This document shows positions 43,367 to 52,905 of a DNA stretch of 55,439 bases, one piece after another. The DNA is from Atribacterota bacterium (GTDB taxonomy: Bacteria > Atribacterota > Phoenicimicrobiia > Phoenicimicrobiales > Stramentimicrobiaceae), in assembly GCA_028717805.1 (NCBI GenBank), contig JAQUNC010000009.1, positions 1 to 55,439 on the forward strand, read 5' to 3'. The notes under the pieces are model-generated. The model searched no databases, was not told where the DNA came from, and saw only the letters and a list, made by a program, of their open reading frames with translations. The position numbers and the translations under genes were made by a program. Positions within the stretch are counted from its first letter, which is position 1; each line of letters starts with the position of its first letter.

Positions 43367-44334
43367 TATAAAATCCTGAATATTCTTACCATTTGTTTTT
43401 TAACCATAACTTCATCAAGCTGGGGATAGACCGACTCAGGAGAATTAACCGTTAAGACTGAGATAATAAGACCTATTTGAACCGACTGGTAAAGTCTATA
43501 ATTATGATATAATCCGTAGGCTATTCCAGCTACCAGTGCATCACCTGCTCCAGTACAGTCTACCATTTTTCTTCTCCTGGTATTAATAAACTCTCCCTCT
43601 GGAACCTGCACTGAATAAATATAAACACCCTGAGTGCTGTTAGTCAAGATAATGTTCTGAACACCTTTTTTCATGAGCCTTTCTATGGCTCTCTCTCGAT
43701 CAGCAGAATTTTTTATTACTAGACCGGAAAGAGCACCAAGCTCACCGATGTTAGGAGTGAGATAATTAATTTTAGGTAAAATTCCTAATAATTTTCTGCT
43801 TTTTACTATTGATACTGGATCAACAATCATAGGTATGTTTTCTCTGCTACATAAAGAGGCAACATAATGAATTGCTTGGGTAGTAAGATTGGTATCCATG
43901 ATAACAAGGCGGTTTTTCATTATAATCCCGGATTTGGCAATAAGATAACGGGGAGTGACCCTTTTCATAATCACAGTATCACTTACGGCAACCTGCATAT
44001 TTCCCTTTTCATCCAATACAGCTATATACTTTCCGGTTGGATCCTTTTTGGACAGAATGACATCTCTGGTCTGAACATGGGCCTTTCTTAGCTTTTCCAA
44101 AATCTCTCTGCCTTCCTCATCATCACCTACTACAGTTAAAAAGTTTACCGGGATGTTTAGTAATCCCAAATAATGGGCAATATTTCTCCCAACACCGCCA
44201 TGACTAATCCGTATGGTTCCGGGATTGGAAGTATCCCATTGAAGAACATTTTTAGGCTTTCCTTTTATATCAATATTGGTACCGCCGATAACCACAATGC
44301 CCTCTTTTTCTTCATCAGAAAAATTCATAATCAC
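43366..44334 (-). CDS. psuK: PfkB-family kinase, probable pseudouridine kinase
   Basis: The 322-residue ribokinase-like enzyme has GVGRNIAHYLGLLNIPVNFL near the N-terminus and the C-terminal anion hole/base motif DCTGAGDALVAGIAYGLY. It begins IVVIGGTNIDIKGKP, as pseudouridine kinases do. Coupling to psuG makes pseudouridine the likely substrate: kinase first, then glycosidase. No fused helix-turn-helix is present. An inverted repeat TTTAACCAT/ATGGTTAAA with a 26-base spacer lies in the 131-bp gap upstream. Confidence 0.9.
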   Translation of the reverse strand: MIMNFSDEEKEGIVVIGGTNIDIKGKPKNVLQWDTSNPGTIRISHGGVGRNIAHYLGLLNIPVNFLTVVGDDEEGREILEKLRKAHVQTRDVILSKKDPTGKYIAVLDEKGNMQVAVSDTVIMKRVTPRYLIAKSGIIMKNRLVIMDTNLTTQAIHYVASLCSRENIPMIVDPVSIVKSRKLLGILPKINYLTPNIGELGALSGLVIKNSADRERAIERLMKKGVQNIILTNSTQGVYIYSVQVPEGEFINTRRRKMVDCTGAGDALVAGIAYGLYHNYRLYQSVQIGLIISVLTVNSPESVYPQLDEVMVKKQMVRIFRIL

Positions 44335-44465
44335 TTCAGAAAACTTCCTTTAATCTTAGAGTAAATCTGCATTACTATAGCGGGTGATTTTAAGAAACTC
44401 CTAATTTTTTAACCATTATCCCCTTGTAAAATCTGCTTTTCATGGTTAAATAAAAAACCAATAAT

Positions 44466-45323
44466 TTAAGTTAAGTTGAGATACAATTCTCTTGCTCCAT
44501 GTGAACTTCTAACCAGAGGCGCAGAGGCAACTCCTTTGAAACCCATCTGATAAGCCGTTTTTTTATAGAATAGAAACTGTTCCGGGGAAATATATTCCAT
44601 AATAGGGTGATGCCGGCGGGAAGGTGTTAGATACTGCCCTATGGTTAACATATCACAATCTACTGATCTTAAATCATGTAAAACTTGAATTACTTCCTCT
44701 TCCCTTTCTCCCAAACCAACCATTATTCCTGATTTGGTTATTATTTCCGGGGCAATCTCCTTGCTATTGCTTAAAACAGCAAGAGAACGATGATAGTCCG
44801 CTTTTGGTCTTACCTCATTATATAAGCGGGGTACTGTTTCCATATTATGATTTAATACATCGGGAGCAGCTTGAAGTACACCAGCTAATGCTTTCCAGTC
44901 TCCAGCAAAATCCGGAATAAGCACCTCTATTAATAATTCTTCTGAAAACTGTTGTAATTTCTGAATAGTCTGAATAAATTGAAATGCTCCGCCATCCGAC
45001 AAATCATCGCGAGTTACTGAGGTAATTACTACATATTTTAAACCAAGCTCTTGTACTGCCTGCATTATATGCTCCGGCTCATAAACATCAACCGGTTCAG
45101 GTTCTCCTTTCTGAACATTACAAAAAGTACAATTCCTGGTACAATATTTGCCTAAAATTAGAAAGGTAGCAGTCTTTTTGCTAAAACACTCCAGAAGATT
45201 AGGACACATGGCTTCCTGGCATACTGTATGGAGTGATAGACGATTTAGCAAGGAAATAAGCTGTTCGGTCTCTTCATTCTTTCTATATTTTATCCTTAAC
45301 CAATCTGGTTTTCTGGTAATCAT
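44466..45323 (-). CDS. lipA: Lipoyl synthase (radical SAM)
   Basis: The 285-residue enzyme inserts two sulfur atoms into octanoyl groups on lipoyl domains. Both cluster motifs are present: the auxiliary cluster [12 protein letters not shown] and the radical-SAM CTRNCTFC. The C-terminal RSSHGA carries the conserved Ser that ligates the auxiliary cluster (usually RSSY/RSSH). Also visible: [13 protein letters not shown]. Its start overlaps the lipB end by four bases. Lipoate is needed for 2-oxoacid dehydrogenases or the glycine system. Confidence 0.96.
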   Translation of the reverse strand: MITRKPDWLRIKYRKNEETEQLISLLNRLSLHTVCQEAMCPNLLECFSKKTATFLILGKYCTRNCTFCNVQKGEPEPVDVYEPEHIMQAVQELGLKYVVITSVTRDDLSDGGAFQFIQTIQKLQQFSEELLIEVLIPDFAGDWKALAGVLQAAPDVLNHNMETVPRLYNEVRPKADYHRSLAVLSNSKEIAPEIITKSGIMVGLGEREEEVIQVLHDLRSVDCDMLTIGQYLTPSRRHHPIMEYISPEQFLFYKKTAYQMGFKGVASAPLVRSSHGARELYLNLT

Positions 45324-46030
45324 TCTAATAGCTCCATACTTTGAAGTAAGGTTGTTTTATCTTCCCAATAAGGCTTTAGACGAAAAACTTCTCCAAAGCA
45401 TTGTATAACCTGCTTTTTCACTATGGCAATATCCTGCTTTTTATCTGTTAATTTTTTAATGGAAGTTACCCCTTTACCGGTAATACCACAGGATAATATC
45501 CATTGAAAGGCAGTTAAATCGGTGTTGACATTAAAGGCGAATCCGTGCATTGTAACTCCGGAGTGAATTGATAAACCAATAGCAGTGATTTTATCATTCC
45601 CCACCCAAACTCCGGGATATTCAGGAATAGGACCAGCTGCAATTTGATAATATTTATTGAGTAATTGAATAAAAACTTCTTCTAAAGCTCTTACTAATTC
45701 CTTAATTCCGGGTACATGATTTAGAAAGCGCATAATGGGATAACCTACAATCTGCCCGGGACCGTGATAGGTTACATCCCCACCTCGACCAATAGAGCAA
45801 ACCTTTACACCCTGTTCTGCTAAAAACTCTTTTGGTGCTAGAATATTACTGCTGTTACCTCTTTTTCCTATAGTGATTACCGGTTCATGTTCCAGAAGGA
45901 GTAAAGTATCATCGATACGGTCTTCCTGTCTTAATTTAAGCAATCTTTCCTGAATTAATAATGCCTCTTCATAATCAATTAATCCTAAATCAACGATTTT
46001 TATTTTCTTTTCTCCTGATAGCTGATTCAT
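45320..46030 (-). CDS. lipB: Octanoyltransferase
   Basis: The 236-residue enzyme moves octanoyl from acyl carrier protein to lipoyl domains for LipA. Motifs: [54 protein letters not shown] with the catalytic Lys region, and [12 protein letters not shown] with the acyl-binding Cys. It is followed by lipA with a four-base overlap and preceded by a flavin reductase-like gene 30 bases upstream. A complete de novo lipoate pathway is therefore encoded here. Confidence 0.96.
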   Translation of the reverse strand: MNQLSGEKKIKIVDLGLIDYEEALLIQERLLKLRQEDRIDDTLLLLEHEPVITIGKRGNSSNILAPKEFLAEQGVKVCSIGRGGDVTYHGPGQIVGYPIMRFLNHVPGIKELVRALEEVFIQLLNKYYQIAAGPIPEYPGVWVGNDKITAIGLSIHSGVTMHGFAFNVNTDLTAFQWILSCGITGKGVTSIKKLTDKKQDIAIVKKQVIQCFGEVFRLKPYWEDKTTLLQSMELLE

Positions 46031-46060
46031 AGTACTATCCCCACTATGTTATTATATCTT

Positions 46061-46747
46061 TTACTCAGTAATGCCAGGAAAATAATCTTTTTTTATCTTT
46101 TTCCCATCAACACCAAGCTCGTGCAAGGCTTCTTCTACCGACTTAACCATAACCATAGGGCCAGATATATAGAAAATTCGCTCGGCTATATCTGGAACTA
46201 CCTTTTTAATTAAAGGGATGTCACAGCGCTGTGGTGAAAAAAGATAAACAATGTCTAACCTATCATACTGTTTTGCTAATCGTTCTATGGTATCCTTAAA
46301 AATAATATGATTTTCATTCTTATTACTGTAAATCAATATAATATCCTTGTTTTCTTCCCTTTTTTCCAATTCCAGGAGAATAGAATGATAGGGAGTGATG
46401 CCAATTCCACCAGCAACAAAGACTAATTTTTTATCCTCCACATTTATGGTAAAGCTCCCATCAATTTTAATAGCCTCTACTATATCTCCTGCCTCTTTGG
46501 TAAAGAGAGCCTTTTTGAAAGAACTGCTTTCTGCAAATAAATAACGGGTAGTAAGTCTAATCTTTTTTTGAAAGGGTGGCGAAGAGATGGTAAAAATACG
46601 GGTATCTCCCCTGTTATCGGGATTATCATGAGGAACCTTATAAAGAACATACTGTCCTGCTTGCCAAGAAATGGGTTCCTGTGGTTGGAGGATAAAACTG
46701 AAAACATCATCAGTTTCTCTTAGCTTTTCTTCTATTAGAAATTTCAT
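46061..46747 (-). CDS. Ferredoxin-NAD(P) reductase-like FAD protein
   Basis: The 228-residue protein has an FAD domain (WQAGQYVLYKV, then TRIFTISSPP with the R-x-x-T/S flavin motif) and an NAD(P) domain (FVAGGIGITPYHSILLELE, IYSNKNENHIIF, and YISGPMVMVKSVEEALHELG). No ferredoxin or other electron carrier is fused, so it should pass electrons between NAD(P)H and a separate partner. It lies 30 bases upstream of lipB; it might supply electrons to LipA, which is inference from position. Confidence 0.87.
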   Translation of the reverse strand: MKFLIEEKLRETDDVFSFILQPQEPISWQAGQYVLYKVPHDNPDNRGDTRIFTISSPPFQKKIRLTTRYLFAESSSFKKALFTKEAGDIVEAIKIDGSFTINVEDKKLVFVAGGIGITPYHSILLELEKREENKDIILIYSNKNENHIIFKDTIERLAKQYDRLDIVYLFSPQRCDIPLIKKVVPDIAERIFYISGPMVMVKSVEEALHELGVDGKKIKKDYFPGITE

Positions 46748-46937
46748 TTTTAGCCCCTTTACTCAATATAATTAAAAGATAGTTTTTATTAGATTGATTA
46801 CAATTATAACATATTAACCAATTTGAATACTATGATAATAATCAATAAGGATATAGAAATTTTAAGAAGAAAATCGGGAAGTATATTAGAAATATTTTAA
46901 ACTCTATTGACGTTCATAGACTTATGTTCTGGTCTAC

Positions 46938-47693
46938 TTAGTACGCAGTTAAACCTCCGTCAACCGGTAGAGATACCCCGGTGAGAAAGGATGACTCATC
47001 ACAGGCTAAGAAAAGAGCGGCATTAACTACATCATTAACTGTTGCTAATCGTCCCAATGGAATCTCACCAAGCCTTTCTTGCAATCTTTCAGGATCTGTC
47101 AACATCTTATTTACCAGATCAGTTCTTACTGTAGAGGGGTGCAGAGAATTAATTCTGATACCTTCTTTAGCATATCTGACCGCTGTGGATTTAGTTAACA
47201 GGGTAATAGCCCCCTTAGATGCTGTATATGCTTCCGGAGTATATTTGTGTCCTACCAATCCACAAATGGAAGACATATTGATGATACTTCCACTTTTTTG
47301 TTTTCGCATTACTGGCAAGATATGCTTGGTCCCCAGAAAGACACTCCTGACATTCACCCGCATCATGGTATCCCATTCCTCAACCTCCATCTCTTCTATT
47401 GGTTTTCTTATATTAATTCCGGCATTATTTATTAAAATATCTAATTGTTGATAAGAATCTATTAGGTAAGATATCAGCTTCTTCCAATCCTTTTCTAAGG
47501 TAACATCCATGGGAAAAAATTCAGCCTTTCCGTCACTCTGTCTAATTTTATTCTCCAAATCCTTTCCGGATGAATTGTCCAAATCACATAGCAATACTAA
47601 TGCTCCTTCGCGGGCAAAGCGCAAGGAAATAGCAGAACCAATTCCTCCAGCTGCTCCGGTAATAATAGCAATTTTTTTAGCTAACCTATCCAT
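46938..47693 (-). CDS. Short-chain dehydrogenase/reductase
   Basis: I start at the ATG at 47691-47693 (MDRLAKKIAIITGAAGGIGS), with AAGGAAAG upstream; this leaves a five-base gap to tctA. The 251-residue SDR has TGAAGGIGSA (cofactor loop), LINNAGINI, MSSICGLVG with the catalytic Ser, and YTASKGAIT with Tyr-x3-Lys. An Asp after the second strand (LCDLDN) favours NAD over NADP. As last gene of the tricarboxylate-transporter operon it probably oxidises or reduces a sugar acid or polyol. Confidence 0.92.
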   Translation of the reverse strand: MDRLAKKIAIITGAAGGIGSAISLRFAREGALVLLCDLDNSSGKDLENKIRQSDGKAEFFPMDVTLEKDWKKLISYLIDSYQQLDILINNAGINIRKPIEEMEVEEWDTMMRVNVRSVFLGTKHILPVMRKQKSGSIINMSSICGLVGHKYTPEAYTASKGAITLLTKSTAVRYAKEGIRINSLHPSTVRTDLVNKMLTDPERLQERLGEIPLGRLATVNDVVNAALFLACDESSFLTGVSLPVDGGLTAY

Positions 47694-47698
47694 ATTTA

Positions 47699-49237
47699 TC
47701 ACTTTCCTTCTTGTATCGTTTCAGCATTTATCTGAGCATGTTTTCTAGTATACTCAATTGTTCTGCGAAAACCACTGTAGGCAATTAATACAATGGCAGC
47801 CAGTAAAACTATGCCCACCGGTCTCCCTAATAGAGGTATCAGACTTCCACGGCTCTGCATCAGTGCTTGGCGGAAACTGATATCGGCCAGAGGTCCTAAG
47901 ATAATCCCCAGAACCAGTGGTGCCATAGGATAGTCTAATTTACGCAGAACATAGCCTAAAATACCAAAGAAAAAGGTTACTTTTATATCAAAAATCCTTA
48001 CTCCTCCTGCATAAGCGCCGATTACCGTAAGGGGTAAAATAAGGGGCATTAAAATTTCTCTTCTCAATTTTAATAATGAAGCAATGGGTTTGGCAATTAT
48101 TAGTCCCCATATTAACATAAAGCATGTTGCTATTAAAAGAGAGATAGCAACTTCATAAAGAAATCCGGGATGTTCAATGGGCAACATTGGACCGGGTTGA
48201 ACGCCATGAAGCCAGATAGCAGCAAGAAACATAGCAGCAGGAGGGCTTCCCGGAACCGCCAGAGTTAATAAGGGAATCATGGCCCCTCCGATTACGGCAT
48301 TATTGGCTGTTTCAGCAGCAGCCACTCCCTCCAGACATCCGGTACCATATTTTTCTCCCTGTTTAGAACTTCTTTTTCCCACATCATAAGCCACCCAGGC
48401 TCCCACATCTTCTCCTGCTCCGGGTACCGCACCAATACCTACTCCAATAATTCCCGAACGTATTGCGGTAGGAATAAGGGAGCAAATAGTTTTCCAGCTG
48501 GGTATAACTTTGGTAACTTTACCCAGGATTTTATAGGGAACCTCCTGTTCTAAAACAATTAGAATTTCCGAAATACCAAATACCCCAATCAAAGCGGGGA
48601 TAAGAGATATTCCACCCTTTAATTGTAACAATCCAAAGGTAAATCTAGGGTAGGCATAGACTTTGTCCAAACCAATCATAGCAGTAAAAAATCCTAAAAA
48701 GCCTACCACCCATCCTTTTATCGGATCTTTCCCGGTAGACAGGTTGCCACAAATCATGACACCAAATACAGCCAGGAGAAAATATTCCCACTGACCGAAT
48801 TTTAAAGCAATCTTGTATACAAAGGGGGTGAGAAAAATAAGACAGGCTATACTTATCAACATGCCAATAAAAGAAGAAATAACACCAGCCCCTATTGCTA
48901 ATCCTCCTTCTCCTCTCTTAGCCAGGATAAATCCGTCTATGGCGGTAGCCGCAGCAGCTGGTGTACCAGGGATGTTAACCATAATGGCGGAATAACAACC
49001 ACCCATTATAGCTCCCACATAAACTCCCAGTAAAAAGGAGATAGCTAAATCAAATTGCATGCCATAACTCAAATTGATAAGCAAGGCTAAAGCCATAGTG
49101 GCTGTCAAACCCGGAATTGCCCCCACAATAATGCCCATAAATGTGGCACCAGCTAAGACTAAAATATTTGTTAAGTAGAGCTGGGCTGAAAAAGCATGGA
49201 AAAACATACCTGCCTGATGTAAAAATGAGTCAAGCAT
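47699..49237 (-). CDS. tctA: Tripartite tricarboxylate transporter large membrane subunit
   Basis: The 512-residue protein has about twelve hydrophobic helices. The family signatures are GAIPGLTATMALALL near residue 40 and its internal repeat GAVPGAGEDVGAWVAYDVGKR near 280, which form the substrate site. Other landmarks are GGCYSAIMVNIPGTPAAAAT and GSPPAAMFLAAIWLHGV. It works with TctB and the TctC binding protein to import carboxylates by ion symport. It sits 31 bases after tctB. Confidence 0.95.
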   Translation of the reverse strand: MLDSFLHQAGMFFHAFSAQLYLTNILVLAGATFMGIIVGAIPGLTATMALALLINLSYGMQFDLAISFLLGVYVGAIMGGCYSAIMVNIPGTPAAAATAIDGFILAKRGEGGLAIGAGVISSFIGMLISIACLIFLTPFVYKIALKFGQWEYFLLAVFGVMICGNLSTGKDPIKGWVVGFLGFFTAMIGLDKVYAYPRFTFGLLQLKGGISLIPALIGVFGISEILIVLEQEVPYKILGKVTKVIPSWKTICSLIPTAIRSGIIGVGIGAVPGAGEDVGAWVAYDVGKRSSKQGEKYGTGCLEGVAAAETANNAVIGGAMIPLLTLAVPGSPPAAMFLAAIWLHGVQPGPMLPIEHPGFLYEVAISLLIATCFMLIWGLIIAKPIASLLKLRREILMPLILPLTVIGAYAGGVRIFDIKVTFFFGILGYVLRKLDYPMAPLVLGIILGPLADISFRQALMQSRGSLIPLLGRPVGIVLLAAIVLIAYSGFRRTIEYTRKHAQINAETIQEGK

Positions 49238-49268
49238 TGTTTAAATCTCCTCTTTTCCCTTAGTAAAT

Positions 49269-49754
49269 TTATGGTAAAGGTATACGAAAAAATCTGGTAA
49301 AAAAAGTACTTATTAAGAATGAAGTTGTAATAGAAATAATTATTATCTTAATAAGGTTTGCTGATTTTAAATAGTACAGAGTGAAGAATAGATATAAAAC
49401 TGTTGCTATGGTAAAGTGAATTCTATCAATTAAGATAAAAATATAAATAACCATGAAGACGATTAAAGTCATTACTCTACGAACCTGAATATTCTGAAAG
49501 AGATGAGTAAACTTAAATTTTCTAAGACCAGATTTGATTTGCTCATAGCCTTTTCTGCGCCAGGATGATGAAGTCAGTATGCTTCCTAAAAAAATAAAAA
49601 TTATTCCCAGAATAAAAGGAAAAAATCCGGGAGCATCTAAAAAGGTCTTATAAACTTTCATATTTAAGGAAGCCCGGATAGCAACTCCACCAAATACAAT
49701 TAGAAATAAACCCATCATAAGATCTGCAGCAGCCATTTTATCCATTTTTCCCAT
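49269..49754 (-). CDS. tctB: Tripartite tricarboxylate transporter small membrane subunit
   Basis: The 161-residue protein has four hydrophobic helices and the TctB pattern DLMMGLFLIVFGGVAIRASL, then PGFFPFILGIIFIFLGS. The C-terminus is a hydrophobic pair of helices (LIKIIIISITTSFLISTFFT). It lies between tctC and tctA. The ribosome-binding site is weak; a nearby in-frame ATG at the fourth codon is an alternative start. Confidence 0.92.
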   Translation of the reverse strand: MGKMDKMAAADLMMGLFLIVFGGVAIRASLNMKVYKTFLDAPGFFPFILGIIFIFLGSILTSSSWRRKGYEQIKSGLRKFKFTHLFQNIQVRRVMTLIVFMVIYIFILIDRIHFTIATVLYLFFTLYYLKSANLIKIIIISITTSFLISTFFTRFFRIPLP

Positions 49755-49787
49755 ATCATTTATCCACTCTTAGCAAAATAAAGTAAC

Positions 49788-49822
49788 AATGAGAGAAGGG
49801 ATTTCAAATCCCTTCTCTCATT
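49788..49822 (-). promoter_or_regulatory. Long hairpin between tctC and tctB
   Basis: AATGAGAGAAGGGATTT (49788-49804) pairs perfectly with AAATCCCTTCTCTCATT (49806-49822) around one base, so a stem of about 15 pairs with a short loop. It starts 20 bases after the tctC stop on the minus strand. No strong U-run follows. Same location and style as the hairpins after the other two binding-protein genes. Confidence 0.82.
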
Positions 49823-49841
49823 AAAGATAATTTCTCTTGTT

Positions 49842-50900
49842 TTAGAAGTTTTTCTCTTTTTCCCAATCCCAATCTGCTAATTTAGGAATAGCAAAACCTT
49901 CTGGTGATTTTTCTGCCAATCCACTATCATAGAGAGCCCAGGAGTATCCTGCTTCAGAGAAGGATAAGAATTTATCTGCTTCCTCACCATAATAACCTAC
50001 AATATTTAGGGCTTTTGTGTCAGCAAATTCCTTAATTTCTGGCTGTTCAATCGCCCATAAGAAAGCTTCATTTAACTTGTCAATAATATTCTGCGGTGTT
50101 TCTCTTCTAATTAAAACAGGCCAGGTCTCGGAAAGTAACGGCACATTTTCACTGTCCTCCAGTAAATCAGTAATAGAAGGAATAATAATATCATCAACAG
50201 GATAAGGATCAGCAGTTGTGACAACCAGCGCCTTTAATTGACCGGCTTTCACGAAATCAACAGCGGATGAAAAGGTACACATGGCTATATCTACTTCTCC
50301 TGCATATAAAGCAACAGCTGCATTCCGACAGGATCCAGCTGTTACATAGTTGGGAGAAGGAATATCCGCTATTTGAAATATTGCTTCGACAAGAACATGG
50401 GGACCTACACCAAAACCTGAGATACCAAAGTTTAAATCTTCTTCTTTAATCGCTTTCATTGCTTCTTCAAATGTTTGGATAGGAGAATCGTCTTTAACCA
50501 ATAAAGCAGCTGGTCCATTAAAAGGATGCCAGGAAATCCAATCTCGCCATGAAGTATTACTGGTGCCCATTACCCGGAAACCAGAAAGCGGACCGGAACC
50601 AGTAGCAAACATATTATATCCATCGGCTGGTTGAGAAAGTACATGTTCTGCCGCTACCGCACTGGATGCACCTTCCATATTAACTACATTAACTGTTTCA
50701 CCCAGATATTCCTCCATCTTAGCTAATATTGGTCTTACTGCCGTATCAGTACCCCCACCTGCTCCAAATCCAACAGTTACCACTGGAGTACCCTTAGGCC
50801 ACAACTTCTCACTTTGAGCTAAAACATTTTGCCCTCCAGCTAATAAAATGAGCAAGCTTATCATTATTAATAAAAAGATGCATTTATTTAAATTTTTCAT
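49842..50900 (-). CDS. tctC: Tripartite tricarboxylate transporter binding protein
   Basis: The 352-residue protein has a signal peptide (KCIFLLIMISLLILLAGGQN, then VLAQ) with no lipobox. The TctC/BugT fold shows VTVGFGAGGGTDTAVRPI, VVNMEGASSAVAAEHVLSQ and GEVDIAMCTFSSAVDFVKAG. Length is slightly above the usual 320. Ligands of the family include citrate, tartrate and other carboxylates; neighbours suggest a sugar acid. AAGGAGG precedes the ATG at about eight bases. Confidence 0.94.
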   Translation of the reverse strand: MKNLNKCIFLLIMISLLILLAGGQNVLAQSEKLWPKGTPVVTVGFGAGGGTDTAVRPILAKMEEYLGETVNVVNMEGASSAVAAEHVLSQPADGYNMFATGSGPLSGFRVMGTSNTSWRDWISWHPFNGPAALLVKDDSPIQTFEEAMKAIKEEDLNFGISGFGVGPHVLVEAIFQIADIPSPNYVTAGSCRNAAVALYAGEVDIAMCTFSSAVDFVKAGQLKALVVTTADPYPVDDIIIPSITDLLEDSENVPLLSETWPVLIRRETPQNIIDKLNEAFLWAIEQPEIKEFADTKALNIVGYYGEEADKFLSFSEAGYSWALYDSGLAEKSPEGFAIPKLADWDWEKEKNF

Positions 50901-50976
50901 TATATTACCTCCTTAAATTTTCTATCAAAATAGTAATTTACACCTACAGTAGATAGTCAATCTAGCCTGTTATTTA

Positions 50977-51001
50977 TTTTCTGCTAAACCTCACCTCCTT
51001 T
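50977..51001 (-). promoter_or_regulatory. SD-like leader motif upstream of tctC
   Basis: On the minus strand this reads AAAGGAGGTGAGG followed by TTTAGCAGAAAA, about 75-100 bases before tctC. It matches the leader at 16217-16236 apart from a five-base TGAGG duplication and one substitution. A GTG follows the GGAGG but leads only to a six-codon frame. It overlaps the end region of the upstream gene's gap, so it is transcribed. Confidence 0.45.
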
Positions 51002-51013
51002 GATTATTACCAA

Positions 51014-51907
51014 CTACTCCTTCCTCAAGGAAATTCCATTCATTTTCTCATAAAACAATGCCAGTCCGGCATGATCCACTTCGGTATGACCGTCAGCCAT
51101 CAAGGCCTGCATCATCTCCATGACCTGGGCAGTTAAAGGCATGGTATTATGAAGTTCCTGACTGGTCTGTAAGACATTGGTCAGGTCTTTAACATGTAAT
51201 CTCATGCGGAATCCGGGATCATAGTTTCCACTGAACATACGGGGTGCCTTGTCCGTGAGACACTGGCTGCCGGCCAGTCCGCCCCGGATGGCTTCAAAGA
51301 TACGCTCGGGATCCACGCCAGCCTTCTTACCCAAGAGCAGGGCTTCAGCCACAATGGCGATATTGACCGCCACAATAGCCTGATTAACTAATTTAGTGGT
51401 GCCACCAGCACCAATATCACCGACCAGAACCGGTTTACCCATTACCTCTAGAATGGGTTTACAATGATGGAAAATCTCCTCTTTCCCCCCTACCATTATG
51501 GCTAAGGTTCCCAATTGGGCTTTCTCCTGTCCCCCACTTACTGGGGCATCTAACATATCTATACCTTTCTTGGCCAGCTCCCGGGCAAGGGCTTGAGAAA
51601 CTAAGGGGGCAATGGAACTCATGTCGATGAGGATTTGACCCTGACGGGCTCCTTCTAAAATGCCTTGTTTGCTAAGAATAGCCTTCTGGACATCGGGTGA
51701 GTTGGGTAACATGGTGATGATAATATCACAATTTTTAGCCACCTGGGCGCAGGATTCTCCCCGGTCGGCACCTTCTTTGGTTAGACCATACAGGGCTTCC
51801 TGATTTATATCGTAAGCTATAAGGGGATAGCCTGCCTTGAGTAAATTTTTGGCCATGGGAAAGCCCATAATACCTATTCCGATAAAACCGATTTTTGGTT
51901 TGGACAT
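51014..51907 (-). CDS. garR: Tartronate-semialdehyde reductase-like (2-hydroxy-3-oxopropionate reductase) beta-hydroxyacid dehydrogenase
   Basis: The 297-residue enzyme has the cofactor motif GFIGIGIMGFPMAKNL, substrate-site DMSSIAPLVS and DAPVSGGQEKAQLGTL, and the catalytic Lys in GAGGTTKLVNQA. The sequence is closer to GarR/GlxR than to 3-hydroxyisobutyrate dehydrogenase by my reading, but the two are hard to separate. GarR reduces tartronate semialdehyde to glycerate in sugar-acid breakdown, which suits the TctCBA importer downstream. The coding DNA looks less AT-rich than its neighbours, which may mean recent transfer. Confidence 0.85.
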   Translation of the reverse strand: MSKPKIGFIGIGIMGFPMAKNLLKAGYPLIAYDINQEALYGLTKEGADRGESCAQVAKNCDIIITMLPNSPDVQKAILSKQGILEGARQGQILIDMSSIAPLVSQALARELAKKGIDMLDAPVSGGQEKAQLGTLAIMVGGKEEIFHHCKPILEVMGKPVLVGDIGAGGTTKLVNQAIVAVNIAIVAEALLLGKKAGVDPERIFEAIRGGLAGSQCLTDKAPRMFSGNYDPGFRMRLHVKDLTNVLQTSQELHNTMPLTAQVMEMMQALMADGHTEVDHAGLALFYEKMNGISLRKE

Positions 51908-51964
51908 AATAAAACTCCTTTCTTGAAAAAAGTTAAAACTTTATCTTAATTTTAAATACATAAT

Positions 51965-52894
51965 TCATTCAAGTAAAGTTTCAACTTCCTTTATAATTGC
52001 TTGGGGTGTTAAACCATAATATTCCAGTAACTCCTCATGAGTCCTGGCAGATTGACCAAACTGGTCTTTTATTCCTATCATTTTGATGGGTATCATCCTA
52101 TCGCATAGTGTTTCTGCAATGGCACTTCCCAATCCCCCAATAATGCTATGTTCTTCAGCGGTAACAATCCCTTTTACCCCTTTAATATGTTTCAATACCT
52201 CTTCCAGATGTAAAGGCTTAATGGTACTTACATTAACTACTCGCACTGAAATTCCCTTTTCCCTTAAGATTTCATGAGCTTGTAATGCCTGAAACCCCAT
52301 TATGCCGGTAGCAAAAATAGTAATATCCGAACCTTCGGCCAAGCAGTACATTTTCCCTATCTCAAATACTGTATGGTGACTTGTTAGGATCGGTAATGAA
52401 CTGCGGGTAATTCTGATATAAATTGGCCCTTGATGTCTTAGAGAGGCTCGCACTGCCTGGCGAGTTTCATCAGCATCTGCCGGAACAATAACAGTCATAT
52501 TTGGAATTGCTCTCATAATGGCAATGTCTTCTACTGATTGATGAGTAGCACCATCACCAGCATCTGATAAACCACAACTGGAACCTACAATTCTAATATT
52601 TAAATTGGGTAGAGCTACTCCCTGTCTTATCTGGTTATAGGGCTGACCAGCAGCAAAAACAGAAAAGGAATTTATAAATGGTATTTTCCCCGCTAAAGAT
52701 AAGCCAGCAGCTACAGAAACCATATTTTGCTCTGCTATACCCATTTCAAAAAATCTTTCCGGCATCTCTTTTTCCAAAAAGATAGTCATGGTAGAGCCAC
52801 ATAAATCCGCATCCAGGGCAACTACTCTCTCGTCCATCCGGGCAACTGCCAATAACTCTTTGCCATATGCTTCTCTTAAATCTTCCATTTTCAT
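51965..52894 (-). CDS. Transketolase, C-terminal (pyrimidine-binding) subunit
   Basis: The 309-residue protein is the second half of a split transketolase: EMGIAEQNMVSVAAGLSLAG with the catalytic Glu for thiamine diphosphate, GSSCGLSDAGDGATHQSVED, and the C-terminal domain VNVSTIKPLHLEEVL. It starts 11 bases after the N-terminal subunit. Split transketolases in sugar-acid operons may act on unusual ketoses. It needs the partner subunit for activity. Confidence 0.93.
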   Translation of the reverse strand: MKMEDLREAYGKELLAVARMDERVVALDADLCGSTMTIFLEKEMPERFFEMGIAEQNMVSVAAGLSLAGKIPFINSFSVFAAGQPYNQIRQGVALPNLNIRIVGSSCGLSDAGDGATHQSVEDIAIMRAIPNMTVIVPADADETRQAVRASLRHQGPIYIRITRSSLPILTSHHTVFEIGKMYCLAEGSDITIFATGIMGFQALQAHEILREKGISVRVVNVSTIKPLHLEEVLKHIKGVKGIVTAEEHSIIGGLGSAIAETLCDRMIPIKMIGIKDQFGQSARTHEELLEYYGLTPQAIIKEVETLLE

Positions 52895-52905
52895 CGATTT
52901 TTACC

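Noticed and set aside
44406-44450. TTTAACCAT...ATGGTTAAA inverted repeat between lipA and psuK as a terminator
   Set aside because: The arms are AT-rich with a 26-base spacer and no U-run on the minus strand; it may be an operator but evidence is too weak.
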